A stretch of DNA of 53,803 nt from Candidatus Vecturithrix granuli (GCA_000739535.1 DF820465.1:63307-117109); one strand, 5' to 3'; shown: positions 39,725 through 48,229, counted from the first letter of the stretch. Numbers and translations: made by a program. Notes: a model not told the origin generated them from the letters alone.

Positions 39725-40162
39725 ATGGAGAAATCGGTCAATATATTCAAAGCCTTATCAGATAATACCCGGCTCAGAATCGTTTGGCTGCTGAAACGAG
39801 CCGGAACAGCCTTGTGTGTCTGCGAAATCATGGACGCACTGCATGAAAGTCAGTACAATATCTCCCGGCATTTGAAAGAATTGAGGATCGCCGGGGTCGT
39901 CCAGGATCAGAAGCAGGGCCGCTGGAATTTTTACACCCTGGCAGATTCATCCAGCCAGTTTGAACAATTGGTTTTGCAAGCCGTCGCCGCCCTGACAAGC
40001 GACGCGCTTGAGTTGGATTATGCGCGCTTACAACGGCGTTTAGCGCTCAGAGAACACGATACCTGCGTTATCGGCGTTGATAGTGATCTCTGGCGGACCA
40101 TTATTACCGAGCAATTCACCCCTGACGAAAGCGAAAAGCAGGGAACGCTCAATGGGCGGTAA
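39725..40162 (+). CDS. arsR: ArsR family regulator, third copy
   Basis: A 145-residue ArsR-type repressor. NIFKALSDNTRLRIVWLLKRAGTALCVCEIMDALHESQYNISRHLKELRIAGVVQDQKQGRW is the fold, and LCVCEI holds the canonical As(III)-binding Cys pair. A longer C-terminal tail follows than in the copies at 25614 and 33898. It is directly upstream of arsD and arsA, so it is the expected regulator of that unit. ATG 39725 follows gggagggcatt. Confidence 0.94.
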   Translation: MEKSVNIFKALSDNTRLRIVWLLKRAGTALCVCEIMDALHESQYNISRHLKELRIAGVVQDQKQGRWNFYTLADSSSQFEQLVLQAVAALTSDALELDYARLQRRLALREHDTCVIGVDSDLWRTIITEQFTPDESEKQGTLNGR

Positions 40163-40176
40163 TTATGATACCGCCA

Positions 40177-40286
40177 GGAACAAGAAGGAGAGACAAACAT
40201 GAATACATCACCCCCATTGTTCGCCATAATAGGCATAGAGGTCTCCGAGGGGAACAAGAAGGAGAGACAAACATGAATACATCACC
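40177..40286 (+). repeat. 36-base direct repeat duplicating the arsD start region
   Basis: ggaacaagaaggagagacaa, continuing acatgaatacatcacc, occurs at 40177-40212 and again at 40251-40286, offset by 74 bases. Each copy contains the same ribosome-binding site and start codon. The first copy opens a 25-codon frame and the second is the true start of arsD. Confidence 0.9.
40199..40276 (+). CDS. Mini-ORF upstream of and coupled to arsD
   Basis: A 25-codon frame (MNTSPPLFAIIGIEVSEGNK, then KERQT) uses the first copy of the duplicated start region. Its TGA overlaps the arsD ATG (ATGA at 40273-40276), so ribosomes finishing here could start arsD. The peptide has no recognised family. It is likely a by-product of the 74-base tandem duplication or a coupling leader. 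Confidence 0.4.
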   Translation: MNTSPPLFAIIGIEVSEGNKKERQT

Positions 40287-40599
40287 TACGACGATTGAAA
40301 TTTATGATCCACCCATGTGCTGCCCCGGAGGAATGTGCGGGCCAACGATTGATCCCGCGCTGCTTGCCGTTGATGACGCGATCTTGCGGATCAAAAAAAC
40401 GCAGAACGGCAACGTGACAATTGTCCGGTATTCGTTAACCCAGCAGAGCGGTAAATTTATGCAACACCCGGGGGTGTTCGAATTATTAAAAACCCAGGGG
40501 GTGGCCGCGCTGCCGGTGACGACGGTGAATGGAAAAATTGTCAAGCAACAGGAATATCCTTCGTACGAACAACTCAGTAACTGGAGTCAAGGAGTATAA
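40273..40599 (+). CDS. arsD: ArsD arsenite metallochaperone
   Basis: A 108-residue ArsD. IEIYDPPMCCPGGMCGP gives the Cys pair plus third Cys (Cys16, Cys17, Cys22 by count) matching Cys12/13/18 of the E. coli plasmid protein that hands As(III) to ArsA. VVALP-type cis-Pro is seen as GVAALPVTTVNGK in the thioredoxin-like fold. It starts 110 bases after arsR and ends 168 before arsA. ATG 40273 is supported by the SD and the conserved start. Confidence 0.93.
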   Translation: MNTSPTTIEIYDPPMCCPGGMCGPTIDPALLAVDDAILRIKKTQNGNVTIVRYSLTQQSGKFMQHPGVFELLKTQGVAALPVTTVNGKIVKQQEYPSYEQLSNWSQGV

Positions 40600-40767
40600 C
40601 TGACCACGCTGACCCAGATTCTCCAGAAATAAGTTGTAATCTGTCATTGCGAGGCTTTACGAAACAATCTCGAGGGGATGGCTTTGTCGTAGACTCCTTG
40701 CTATGACAACAGTGTTGAAACTCTATCTAATCTGTGAAATCCGGGTAAGTTGTGGCTGATAAATAAG

Positions 40768-42645
40768 ATGAATACAATGAATGCCACTCAGACGCAATAT
40801 TTGTTTTTTTCCGGCAAGGGCGGCGTGGGCAAAACCACCATGGCCTGCGCCACCGCGGTGCACCATGCAGAACAGGGCCTCAATACCCTGATTATCACTA
40901 CCGATCCAGCCTCCAATCTGGCCGATGTGTTTGAAACAGAGATCGGCCATAAGATCACGCCCCTGGGCATTCCGCGCCTGTGGGGCATGGAAATTGATCC
41001 GGACAAAGCCACCGAAGAATATCGCGAGCGCGTGCTGGGACCAATGCGGGTCGTGATGCCGGACGACATTATTAAGGTATTGGAAGAACAATTCCGATCT
41101 CCCTGCACCACTGAGATCGCCTCTTTCGATCGGTTTGTGGATTTTATGGTGGCGGAGCAATCGGGGGCAGGCATGGCGTATGATGTCGTCATTTTTGATA
41201 CCGCGCCGACCGGACACACTATTCGTCTGCTGGAGTTGCCGGTGGATTGGAGCAAACATATTGAAGAGAGCGCCAAAGGCAGCGGCAATACCTGTCTTGG
41301 CCCGGTGGCCTCCATTCAGGATCATAAACACAAATATGACGAAGCCACCCGCCTGCTCGGCGATCCGACGCGTACAACGTTCCTGTTCGTGTTGCAGCCC
41401 GACGGGACATCGCTCTATGAAACTAAACGGTCGTCGCAAGAGTTGCAGACCATCGGCGTCAAAAACATCGAATTGATCGTCAATGGGGTGTTGCCGCAGG
41501 ATGTCTGTGAGCATCCGTTCTTTGCGACGCGGTATGCGATGCAACAGCAATATCTCGCCCGGATTAAAACTGTGTTCCCGGTACCGCAGCGCACCATGTT
41601 CTTGCGCGATGGTGAGATTAAAGGTATCCCGGCACTCCAGCATATTGCCCGTGATTTATTTAGTTCCAATGGCAATACGCCATCATATCAATTGTCGAAC
41701 GCCTTCGAGGTCTCCGAACATGAGGCCGAAGTCCCGGTCGCAGAACCAATTCTGGAATTGCTGCACCCCGATGGGCAGACGAAAACGATCTTTTTTACCG
41801 GTAAAGGCGGCGTGGGCAAAACCACGATTTCGTGCGCTGCGGCTTTTCAGCTTGCTGCGCGCGGCTACAAAACCCTGTTGCTGACGACCGATCCTGCATC
41901 GCACATCGGGGAAGTGCTCGGACAAGCGGTTGGAGATCAGATTCAGCCAGTTGCAGGCATCCCCAACCTGTTTGCCACAATTATTGACCAGGAACAAGCT
42001 GTCAAAGAATACAAGCGACGCATCCTGGCGGACGCGCAGGCCAAATACTCGGAAGATATGCTCATCGCAATTCGCGAAGAGTTGGAATCGCCTTGCACTG
42101 AAGAAATGGCCGCATTCGACAAATTCATGCACTATGTCGAAAGTGAGGCCTTTGAGGTGGTCGTGTTCGATACCGCCCCGACCGGGCATACACTGCGCCT
42201 GTTGGAACTGCCGTTCGATTACGGCGATCAGGTCAGCCTGATGGTTACAACCACGGAAGAAAGCCGCGCGGCGAAATCCGAAACCCAACAACGGTTTGAC
42301 CGGATTATTACGCGCCTGAAAGATCCGCGGCGCTCGGTTTTTGCGTTTGTCGTGTACCCCGAATCCACCCCGGTTGTTGAAGCCTATCGCGCCATGCTCG
42401 ATCTCAAAGATGCCGGTATTCCCACACAACTGGTGATTGCGAATCAGGTGCTGGCGCCGGAGTATTGCGTAAATGCTTACTTTACCAAGCGGCGCACGAT
42501 GCAGGCAAAATACTTGCGCGAGATCAAACAGCGCTTTCAGATGCCAATGGCGATTATGCCGCTATTGGATACCGAAATCAGAGGGCTGGACATGGTGAAA
42601 CAGGCCGCGGCCCAGTTGTTCCGGTCGGAGGCCATGCCAAATTGA
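40768..42645 (+). CDS. arsA: ArsA arsenite-stimulated ATPase (two-domain)
   Basis: The 625-residue protein is a tandem duplicate of the ArsA/GET3 ATPase. Both halves carry a deviant Walker A (FSGKGGVGKTTMACA near residue 15 and FTGKGGVGKTTISCA near 347), the metal-binding DTAPTGHT signature (DTAPTGHTIRLLELP, DTAPTGHTLRLLELP) and Cys-containing PCTTEIASFD / PCTEEMAAFD. It takes As(III) from ArsD and energises an ArsB/ACR3-type efflux channel; the nearest exporters are the ACR3 at 29394 and the split permease at 45485. Start 40768 is chosen; no strong ribosome-binding site is seen. Confidence 0.95.
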   Translation: MNTMNATQTQYLFFSGKGGVGKTTMACATAVHHAEQGLNTLIITTDPASNLADVFETEIGHKITPLGIPRLWGMEIDPDKATEEYRERVLGPMRVVMPDDIIKVLEEQFRSPCTTEIASFDRFVDFMVAEQSGAGMAYDVVIFDTAPTGHTIRLLELPVDWSKHIEESAKGSGNTCLGPVASIQDHKHKYDEATRLLGDPTRTTFLFVLQPDGTSLYETKRSSQELQTIGVKNIELIVNGVLPQDVCEHPFFATRYAMQQQYLARIKTVFPVPQRTMFLRDGEIKGIPALQHIARDLFSSNGNTPSYQLSNAFEVSEHEAEVPVAEPILELLHPDGQTKTIFFTGKGGVGKTTISCAAAFQLAARGYKTLLLTTDPASHIGEVLGQAVGDQIQPVAGIPNLFATIIDQEQAVKEYKRRILADAQAKYSEDMLIAIREELESPCTEEMAAFDKFMHYVESEAFEVVVFDTAPTGHTLRLLELPFDYGDQVSLMVTTTEESRAAKSETQQRFDRIITRLKDPRRSVFAFVVYPESTPVVEAYRAMLDLKDAGIPTQLVIANQVLAPEYCVNAYFTKRRTMQAKYLREIKQRFQMPMAIMPLLDTEIRGLDMVKQAAAQLFRSEAMPN

Positions 42646-42661
42646 AAACTAAGGTGAACAG

Positions 42662-43009
42662 ATGAAACACAAGGTCATTGTGCGGATTTTCGCGCTGCCA
42701 ATGGTCGCTTGTGATCCGGGGAAAACCTGGAAAGCGGCGGCGGAGATGATGGCGCGGCGGCTGAAAGACCGTTACGGTGATGCTGTTCAGGTCGAGTTTG
42801 TCGAAATTTTTGCGCCAGAATCGTTTCAGTATCCAGAGATTCTGGCGCTCTTGCAAAACGACCAGGCGCCGCCCTTCGTCACATTGAACGGCAAGCTGAT
42901 CCAAAGCGGCGGCAAGCTGTCTGAACGGGCCATTCGAACCGTAATTGAGGAATTGTTGACATGTACCAATGGAGCAAAGTCAGCATTGGAAACTGTTTCC
43001 CTCTCCTGA
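42662..43009 (+). CDS. Small thioredoxin-fold protein of unknown family
   Basis: A 115-residue protein (VIVRIFALPMVACDPGKTWKAAAEMMARRLKDRYGDAVQVEFVEIFAPESFQYPEI). ALLQNDQAPPFVTLNGKLIQSGGKLSERAI shows a cis-Pro-like APPFVTLNG loop and G..S.... tail as in thioredoxin-like chaperones such as ArsD. A lone Cys sits near the start of the fold. It follows arsA at 16 bases, so it is likely in the operon. The pattern is distantly similar to the proteins at 51387 and 52867. Confidence 0.7.
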   Translation: MKHKVIVRIFALPMVACDPGKTWKAAAEMMARRLKDRYGDAVQVEFVEIFAPESFQYPEILALLQNDQAPPFVTLNGKLIQSGGKLSERAIRTVIEELLTCTNGAKSALETVSLS

Positions 43010-43045
43010 GAGATAGTTTTCTAATGTCTCGCAAAGCGTGTTATT

Positions 43046-43795
43046 ATGCAGGCCCTTGTTGAATTTCCGATCAAGAGATCGTATCATGATGCCCCGGTGT
43101 TAGTGGCGGTGTTCGCGCATCCGGATGATGAAACGTTTTCAGCCGGGGGCGTCCTGGCAGGCCACGCGCTTGCCGGGTGGTCTGTCAAGCTGGTCTGCGC
43201 CACTGCCGGAGAACGGGCGACCAATGGCCGAGGCGCTCTGAGTGATCATGAGTTCAAAACGCTTCGCCTTCACGAGTTGACCATGGCGATTGAGGCGTTG
43301 GGGGTTGATGCGCTCTTTCTGTTAGACTGGGGCGACGGTGACATACCACAGCGCAATGATCAGGAATCTGTGGCTGAACTGCTGAAGATTATGAAACAGA
43401 CTGCGCCGGTTGTGGTGATCACATTTGGTCCGGACGGAATCTCCGGGCACCCTGATCATGTCGCCCTTCATCGTTTGACGACAGAGGCTTTCCGACAATA
43501 TGCCCGGAGTGCGCATCCAAACGACATATCGCCGCAGCTCTATTACGTTACCGCATCGGCGGCGATTCCATTGTGCTGCAAGGACAGAGAGAACACCCCG
43601 GCCTCGCTCCCGCCAACCGTTCGGATGGATATTCAGGCGGGCTGGGAGCGTAAAAGGGCTGCAATGGAAGCGTACGTCAGTCAGCAGCATATATTACAAT
43701 CACTGCAAAACAATCCTCCTGGCTGGCAAAGCAGGGAAGAACTGTTCCACCGGGCATATCCGCCGGTAATTGAGGAGAACAAGAAGAATGCTTGA
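43046..43795 (+). CDS. PIG-L/LmbE family deacetylase
   Basis: A 249-residue zinc-dependent de-N-acetylase. VLVAVFAHPDDETFSAGGVLAGHALAG carries the HPDDE zinc site, and GHPDHVALHRLTTEAF holds the second zinc His. Members remove acetyl groups from GlcNAc-linked compounds, including in bacillithiol and mycothiol synthesis (BshB/MshB). Given the arsenic-thiol context, a role in making a low-molecular-weight thiol is plausible. The stop overlaps the sufC start by eight bases, implying translational coupling. Confidence 0.88.
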   Translation: MQALVEFPIKRSYHDAPVLVAVFAHPDDETFSAGGVLAGHALAGWSVKLVCATAGERATNGRGALSDHEFKTLRLHELTMAIEALGVDALFLLDWGDGDIPQRNDQESVAELLKIMKQTAPVVVITFGPDGISGHPDHVALHRLTTEAFRQYARSAHPNDISPQLYYVTASAAIPLCCKDRENTPASLPPTVRMDIQAGWERKRAAMEAYVSQQHILQSLQNNPPGWQSREELFHRAYPPVIEENKKNA

Positions 43796-44525
43796 ATTAC
43801 AACATATCGCTGTGCAAAAAAATGGCACGCCGATCTTAATGCAAGTGGATCTCCGTATTGCGGCGCAGGAAATTCACAGCATCCTGGGCCGCAACGGCAC
43901 CGGTAAAACCACGCTGGCCTACAGCTTGATGGGTTTGCCGGATTATGCGCTCAACGCTGGCGACATCCTTTGGGAAGGTCGTTCGATCACCAACCTTTCA
44001 GTGGCGGAGCGTGCCAAATTGGGCATCACGCTGGCCTGGCAGGAACCGGCCCGCTTCGAAGGACTGAGCGTGGCTGAATATCTGCATTTAGGACAACAGG
44101 GGAAAAAAGCCGCGTTTTCACCGGCGCAATGTCTGGACCAGGTGGGCTTAGACCCAACTGCTTATCTCGCCAGAACGGTAGATGCAACCTTAAGCGGCGG
44201 CGAACGCAAACGGATTGAACTGGCGGCCGTGCTGGCCATGCAGCCGCGCCTGGCGATTCTGGACGAACCGGATTCCGGGATTGACGCCCTGTCGCTGGAC
44301 TTTATCAAAGGAGTCATCCGTACCTTAGTGCGCGAAGGCGCGTCTATTCTGCTGATTACGCATCACGAAGAGGTCGCAGCTATGGCCGATCGCGCATCCG
44401 TCTTATGCGCCGGCCGCATTTTAAAAACCGGTCTGCCGGAAGAAGCCACCCGGTTGTTTCGGAATCATTGCCAGCCTTGCCGACATGTCAATGAACCCGA
44501 GGAGGAATTGATCCACTATGTTTGA
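43788..44525 (+). CDS. sufC: SufC-type Fe-S assembly ATPase
   Basis: A 245-residue ABC ATPase of the SufC type. Walker A is ILGRNGTGKTTLAYSLMG; the ABC signature is DATLSGGERKRIELAA; Walker B is RLAILDEPDSGIDALS with the family's ITHHEE. It starts MLELQHIAVQK, overlapping the LmbE stop. The SufB-like gene overlaps its end by eight bases. Only SufC and one SufB-like protein are present, with no SufD, SufS or SufU, so this is the minimal Sms/Suf type. It builds Fe-S clusters together with SufB. Confidence 0.92.
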   Translation: MLELQHIAVQKNGTPILMQVDLRIAAQEIHSILGRNGTGKTTLAYSLMGLPDYALNAGDILWEGRSITNLSVAERAKLGITLAWQEPARFEGLSVAEYLHLGQQGKKAAFSPAQCLDQVGLDPTAYLARTVDATLSGGERKRIELAAVLAMQPRLAILDEPDSGIDALSLDFIKGVIRTLVREGASILLITHHEEVAAMADRASVLCAGRILKTGLPEEATRLFRNHCQPCRHVNEPEEELIHYV

Positions 44526-45468
44526 TTATGCCCAGGAATTCGAACTCTTAGCCCGCGCGTACGAACAAAGCGGCGGCAATCCGCAGGAATTGCAGAACCA
44601 GCAACAAGGTTTGCTGGTGGTGAGCGGCAACCACATCCTGGGGAAACAAGACATTCCCGGGCTGGTGATCGAGGGGGAGAGTCTGTCCGATGGCGCGCAG
44701 GCCAAAATTCTCGTCAAAGCTCATACGCACATCGCGCAGCCGGTGCATCTCTGTTTTGGCGTGCTGCCGGTCGAAGGCGTCCAGCGCATTGTCGCAGATT
44801 TTATCCTTGAAGAAGACGCTCGCGCCACATTCCTCGCGCACTGCATGTTTCCGAATGCGGTCAAGGTGCAACATATCATGACCGGAACGATCAACATCGG
44901 CTCGCAGGCACGCATGGAATATAGCGAAACACACTATCACGGCGAACTTGGCGGCGTTGAGGTGCTGCCCACGATCTCCGCGAATATCGGTCCTGGCGGC
45001 GTCTATATCAGCACATTTAAGCTTATTGACGGGGCGGCCGGCAAAGTGCGACTGGATTACGACGCTGCGGTGCAGGAACGCGGCGTGGTGGAACTGTACG
45101 CCAAAATTTACGGCAAACACCTGGATGATATTACGGTGCGGGAATCCATTGCGCTGAACGGCGACAACGCACGCGGACTGGCGAAGAGCCGGATTGTTTT
45201 GCGCGAATGCGCTAAAGCCGAGGTCTTAGGGGAAGTGGTCGGCAACGGTCCGCACACGCGCGGACATGTGGATTGCATGGAAATTGTGCAGGGCAAACAT
45301 GCCAAAGCTTCGGCCCTGCCCTGTTTGAAGGTGGTGGATGACACCGCTAAACTCACCCATGAAGCCGCGATCGGCAGCGTGGATAAACGACAGGTCGAAA
45401 CCCTGATGGCGCGTGGGCTGTCAGAACAAGAAGCCGTTGATGTGATTGTGAAAGGAATTTTGAAATAA
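44518..45468 (+). CDS. sufB: SufB/SufD-type Fe-S scaffold (minimal Suf)
   Basis: A 316-residue SufB/SufD-fold protein of beta-helix repeats (HLCFGVLPVEGVQRIVADFILEEDARATFLAHCMFP, and HYHGELGGVEVLPTISANIGPGGVYIS). It is shorter than SufB (~480) and matches the small archaeal/anaerobic SmsB. Conserved Cys lie in CMFP, KGxxx-type RECAKAEV, and VDCMEIV. The final segment TLMARGLSEQEAVDVIVKGIL is the family C-terminus. It overlaps sufC and, through the LmbE overlap, forms a three-gene coupled unit. Confidence 0.9.
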   Translation: MFDYAQEFELLARAYEQSGGNPQELQNQQQGLLVVSGNHILGKQDIPGLVIEGESLSDGAQAKILVKAHTHIAQPVHLCFGVLPVEGVQRIVADFILEEDARATFLAHCMFPNAVKVQHIMTGTINIGSQARMEYSETHYHGELGGVEVLPTISANIGPGGVYISTFKLIDGAAGKVRLDYDAAVQERGVVELYAKIYGKHLDDITVRESIALNGDNARGLAKSRIVLRECAKAEVLGEVVGNGPHTRGHVDCMEIVQGKHAKASALPCLKVVDDTAKLTHEAAIGSVDKRQVETLMARGLSEQEAVDVIVKGILK

Positions 45469-45484
45469 ACGGAGGGTGTCATTC

Positions 45485-45970
45485 ATGCAAATTGATGTAG
45501 GAATCATTTATTTGTTGGTTGCCGGAATCCTGCTGGCGATTTCGGCCGTCAAAGACCGGCAGAAGACCAAAAAGGCGCTGATGGTGAGTCTGCGCATGGG
45601 GCTGATGGTGTTTCCGGTGTTGTTTTTGGTGTTTACCCTGATGGGGCTGATGGGCGCGTTAGTGCCCAGAGAAGTCATTGCCACCTGGCTCGGTTCCGGG
45701 TCAGGGCTGCTTTCAATTCTGCTGGGCGAGATGATTGGCGCGGTGGCGTTGATCCTGCCGGCCGCCGTGTTCCCGTTTTCCGGGTTTCTGCGCGATCAGG
45801 GCGCGAATTATGGGGCCTTGGTCGGATTTATTATGACTGCCATTCTGATCGGCGTGTCGTCGCTGCCATTGGAAATCAAGGTGTTTGGACTGCGGTTCAC
45901 GGTGGTCAGAAATGTGTTGACATTTCTTCTGGTCTTTGCGATAGGGGTTATTTTTGGGGAGGTGTTCTGA
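45485..45970 (+). CDS. UPF0718-like permease, N-terminal half (split gene)
   Basis: A 161-residue membrane protein with about four helices (MQIDVGIIYLLVAGILLAISAV, MGLMVFPVLFLVFTLMGLMGALVP). GEMIGAVALILPAAVFPFSGFLRDQGANYGALVGF is one of the two internal repeats of UPF0718 permeases, but the CSC pair is absent. ATG 45485 has ggagg nine bases upstream. Its TGA overlaps the next ATG by one base, so it pairs with the second half as a two-subunit carrier of the same type as 26008. Confidence 0.82.
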   Translation: MQIDVGIIYLLVAGILLAISAVKDRQKTKKALMVSLRMGLMVFPVLFLVFTLMGLMGALVPREVIATWLGSGSGLLSILLGEMIGAVALILPAAVFPFSGFLRDQGANYGALVGFIMTAILIGVSSLPLEIKVFGLRFTVVRNVLTFLLVFAIGVIFGEVF

Positions 45971-46518
45971 TGCAATCGAATCAACCACAAAAACCTCATC
46001 AACCTCCGGGTTGGGGGAAATTAGGCCGAGACGCGCTGATCTATGTCGTGGTCGCGCTGGCACTGTGGGGCATGATCGGCGTGATGGACGGTGGGAAAAT
46101 GGCCATTGCCGGCGGCATTGCGTATAACGCGATTCTGAAAGCCTGGAAGATTATCATTGCCGTGTTTATTGTGATCGGCCTGATTCAGGTCTGGATTCCG
46201 CCGGATAAGCTCTCGAAAGTGTTGGGCAAAGAAGCCGGTTGGAAAGGGTTGGCCCTGGCTTCCACGATTCCGATGCTGATCGGCGGCTCGCCGCTGACGA
46301 TTTTTCCGCTGCTGAAAACGTTACGCGAGAAAGGCGCGTCCATTGCGGCGGTCATGGCTTTTATCGCGGCCTGGAGCGGCAAAGCGCCCTTGCTGCCATT
46401 AGAGATTAAATTTCTGGGCTGGCATTTTGCGATCCTGCGCTTGGTTCTGATTATTCCCTTTGCTGTCACTTTAGGCTTAACAAGCGAGTGGATCCTGGAA
46501 CGGATCGGGGAGGAGTAA
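45970..46518 (+). CDS. UPF0718-like permease, C-terminal half (split gene)
   Basis: A 182-residue membrane protein starting MQSNQPQKPHQPPGWGKLGRDALIYVVVALALWGMIGVMDGG. STIPMLIGGSPLTIFPLLKTLREKGASIAAVMAFIAAWSGKAPLLPLEIKFLGWHFAILRL matches the conserved motif region. It overlaps the first half at a single base, so expression of the two is coupled. The transported compound is probably a thiophilic metalloid or its organo-form. The Trx-like protein at 46530 follows. Confidence 0.82.
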   Translation: MQSNQPQKPHQPPGWGKLGRDALIYVVVALALWGMIGVMDGGKMAIAGGIAYNAILKAWKIIIAVFIVIGLIQVWIPPDKLSKVLGKEAGWKGLALASTIPMLIGGSPLTIFPLLKTLREKGASIAAVMAFIAAWSGKAPLLPLEIKFLGWHFAILRLVLIIPFAVTLGLTSEWILERIGEE

Positions 46519-46529
46519 GCAAACGCATC

Positions 46530-46772
46530 ATGATTACTATTGAAATATTTAGCGGCGATTGTTCGCTGTGTGAGCAGCTTGCGGAGAACAGCAGAACAGC
46601 TTTGGAAGAACTTAAACTTCACGGAGATGTTCGCGTGGTGGCAGATCAAGATGAGATCAGAGAACGCGGCATCACTGCTACCCCCGCGCTGGTCATTAAT
46701 GATGAGGTGGAATGTCTGGGAAGAATCCCAGAGCCGGTAGAAATTATGGCCTGGCTCCAGGAAATTGTCTGA
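46530..46772 (+). CDS. Small CXXC thioredoxin/glutaredoxin-like protein
   Basis: An 80-residue protein (MITIEIFSGDCSLCEQLAENSRTALEEL) with active site CSLC (Cys11, Cys14) and a cis-Pro in GITATPALVINDEVECLGRIP, where an extra Cys sits. It closely resembles the CPKC protein at 28353 next to the other permease, showing that each UPF0718 carrier has its own small thioredoxin. ATG 46530 is chosen because the domain begins there. Confidence 0.88.
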   Translation: MITIEIFSGDCSLCEQLAENSRTALEELKLHGDVRVVADQDEIRERGITATPALVINDEVECLGRIPEPVEIMAWLQEIV

Positions 46773-46822
46773 ATAATCCGATGCCACGTCAGATGATGGG
46801 GCGTCATAGGAGGTAAAATTGT

Positions 46823-47125
46823 ATGGCTTGGTTAACAGGATATCCAAGAGAGAACGTGGAATGGTTCCCGACGGTTGACTCAGAAAAATGCGTCAAGTGC
46901 GGGATGTGTATGAACTGCGGCAAAGCCGTGTATGAGTGGACAGACAAAGGCTCTGTGGTCGCGCGTCCGTATGCCTGTGTTGTCGGGTGTACGACCTGCG
47001 GAAACCTTTGCCTGGGAGAAGCGATTACCTTTCCTGAGCGCGCCTACATCCGCGACCTGTACAAGCGGGAAGGAATCTGGGGGAAAGTCAAAAAACAACT
47101 TCAGGATGAGGGGAAACTGAACTGA
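46823..47125 (+). CDS. Ferredoxin-like Fe-S protein
   Basis: A 100-residue paralogue of the ferredoxin at 35242. WFPTVDSEKCVKCGMCMNCGKAVYEW is the first cluster motif, with the fourth Cys moved (C..C..C..C, Pro lost). CVVGCTTCGNLCLGEAITFPERAYIRDLY is the second motif, where the expected CP is CL. It probably still binds one or two [4Fe-4S] clusters. ATG 46823 follows aggaggtaaaattgt. It closes the permease-thioredoxin transcript. Confidence 0.85.
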   Translation: MAWLTGYPRENVEWFPTVDSEKCVKCGMCMNCGKAVYEWTDKGSVVARPYACVVGCTTCGNLCLGEAITFPERAYIRDLYKREGIWGKVKKQLQDEGKLN

Positions 47126-47183
47126 GCTTATGGACAGCGCAAATACCTGTTTGCGCCGCCCGCTCTAGATTGAGAAAAATATC

Positions 47184-48095
47184 ATGGCGCATACACATAC
47201 ACATACGGAGTCAACAACCTCAGCAACACGGCTGTTTTTGACCGTCTTGCTGAATCTGTTGATTACAGTGGTCGAGATTATCGGTGGGATATTGTCCGGC
47301 AGTTTGTCGCTGATTTCCGATGCACTGCACAATTTGAGCGACGCGGTGGCGATTGTGATCAGTTACATTGCCATCAAACTGAGCGTTCGCCCCAATACCG
47401 AACGTTATACCTTTGGATTGAAACGGGCGGAGATTCTGGCCGCCATCCTGAATTCAGGTGCGTTGATCGGCATTGGCGTATTTCTGTTTAAAGAAGCCTA
47501 TCACCGCTTTGTCGCGCCGCAGCCGATTGCCGGCGGCCTGATGCTTGGCGTAGCCGTTGTGGGCCTGACTGCGAATGTGATTGGGACGCTGTTGCTGCGA
47601 CAGGGGGCCAAAGGGAATATGAACATTCGTTCGGCCTATCTGCACCTGTTTTCTGATGCGATTTCCAGTGTGGCCGTTATTCTGGGCGGCGTGGCTATTT
47701 ATTATTTAAACATCGCCTGGATTGATCCGCTGCTGACCGTATTGATCGCCGCCTATATTATCTACGAAAGCCTTGAAATTGTGAAAGAGGCGGTTAACGT
47801 GCTGCTGATGGGCGCGCCGGAAACCGTATCGTTACAGCGCGTCCAACAAGAACTCGAAGCCCTGCCGGGCGTGCAGAACATCCATCACGTGCACGTCTGG
47901 CGTATGAATGAGCAGGATATTCATTTCGAGGCGCATGTGGATGTGGAGGACATGCCGGTCAGCGCATGTCAGCAGATCAGCAGACAGATTGAAGACAAAT
48001 TGCACGAGTTGTATGAGATTACCCATGTCACCCTGCAATTCGAATGTAATCGCTGCGAATTGAAAGGGTTGGTGTATAACCATCAACATAAGTGA
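47184..48095 (+). CDS. Cation diffusion facilitator (CDF) metal exporter
   Basis: A 303-residue CDF transporter for Zn(II)/Cd(II)/Co(II)-type cations. The N-terminus is HTHTHTE, six membrane helices follow (LFLTVLLNLLITVVEIIGGILSGSLSLISDALHNLSDAVAIVISYI with the metal-site HNLSD, and SAYLHLFSDAISSVAVILGG with HLFSDA). The cytoplasmic C-terminal domain has VHHVHVW-like INIHHVHVWRMNEQDIHFEAHVDVEDM. ATG 47184 has no clear SD. It separates the earlier Fe-S genes from the ArsF-ArsG array and is probably a separate metal-resistance gene. Confidence 0.93.
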   Translation: MAHTHTHTESTTSATRLFLTVLLNLLITVVEIIGGILSGSLSLISDALHNLSDAVAIVISYIAIKLSVRPNTERYTFGLKRAEILAAILNSGALIGIGVFLFKEAYHRFVAPQPIAGGLMLGVAVVGLTANVIGTLLLRQGAKGNMNIRSAYLHLFSDAISSVAVILGGVAIYYLNIAWIDPLLTVLIAAYIIYESLEIVKEAVNVLLMGAPETVSLQRVQQELEALPGVQNIHHVHVWRMNEQDIHFEAHVDVEDMPVSACQQISRQIEDKLHELYEITHVTLQFECNRCELKGLVYNHQHK

Positions 48096-48156
48096 TAGTG
48101 TAAAAGGCTTATTCATGTTTACTTAGAATCACTGGATAACAGTAGGAGGAGTCAAT

Positions 48157-48229
48157 GTATGTCGAAACTCCAGTTTCGACATACGCACTGAATGAAAATC
48201 TGGTGTATGCGCGAAACTGGAGTTTCGCG
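48157..48229. repeat. Palindrome pair of the gcgaaactggagtttcgc type
   Basis: gtatgtcgaaactcc with agtttcgacatac forms a palindrome at 48157-48184. A second, gcgcgaaactggagtttcgcg, lies at 48209-48229. A strong aggagga plus ATG (48155) stands directly before the first palindrome, so the repeat may have separated a gene from its original ribosome-binding site. Confidence 0.65.

Noticed and set aside
40600-40767. Small RNA or tRNA between arsD and arsA
   Set aside because: No cloverleaf or conserved RNA is visible; the segment tcattgcgagg...aatctc resembles a degenerate dispersed repeat.
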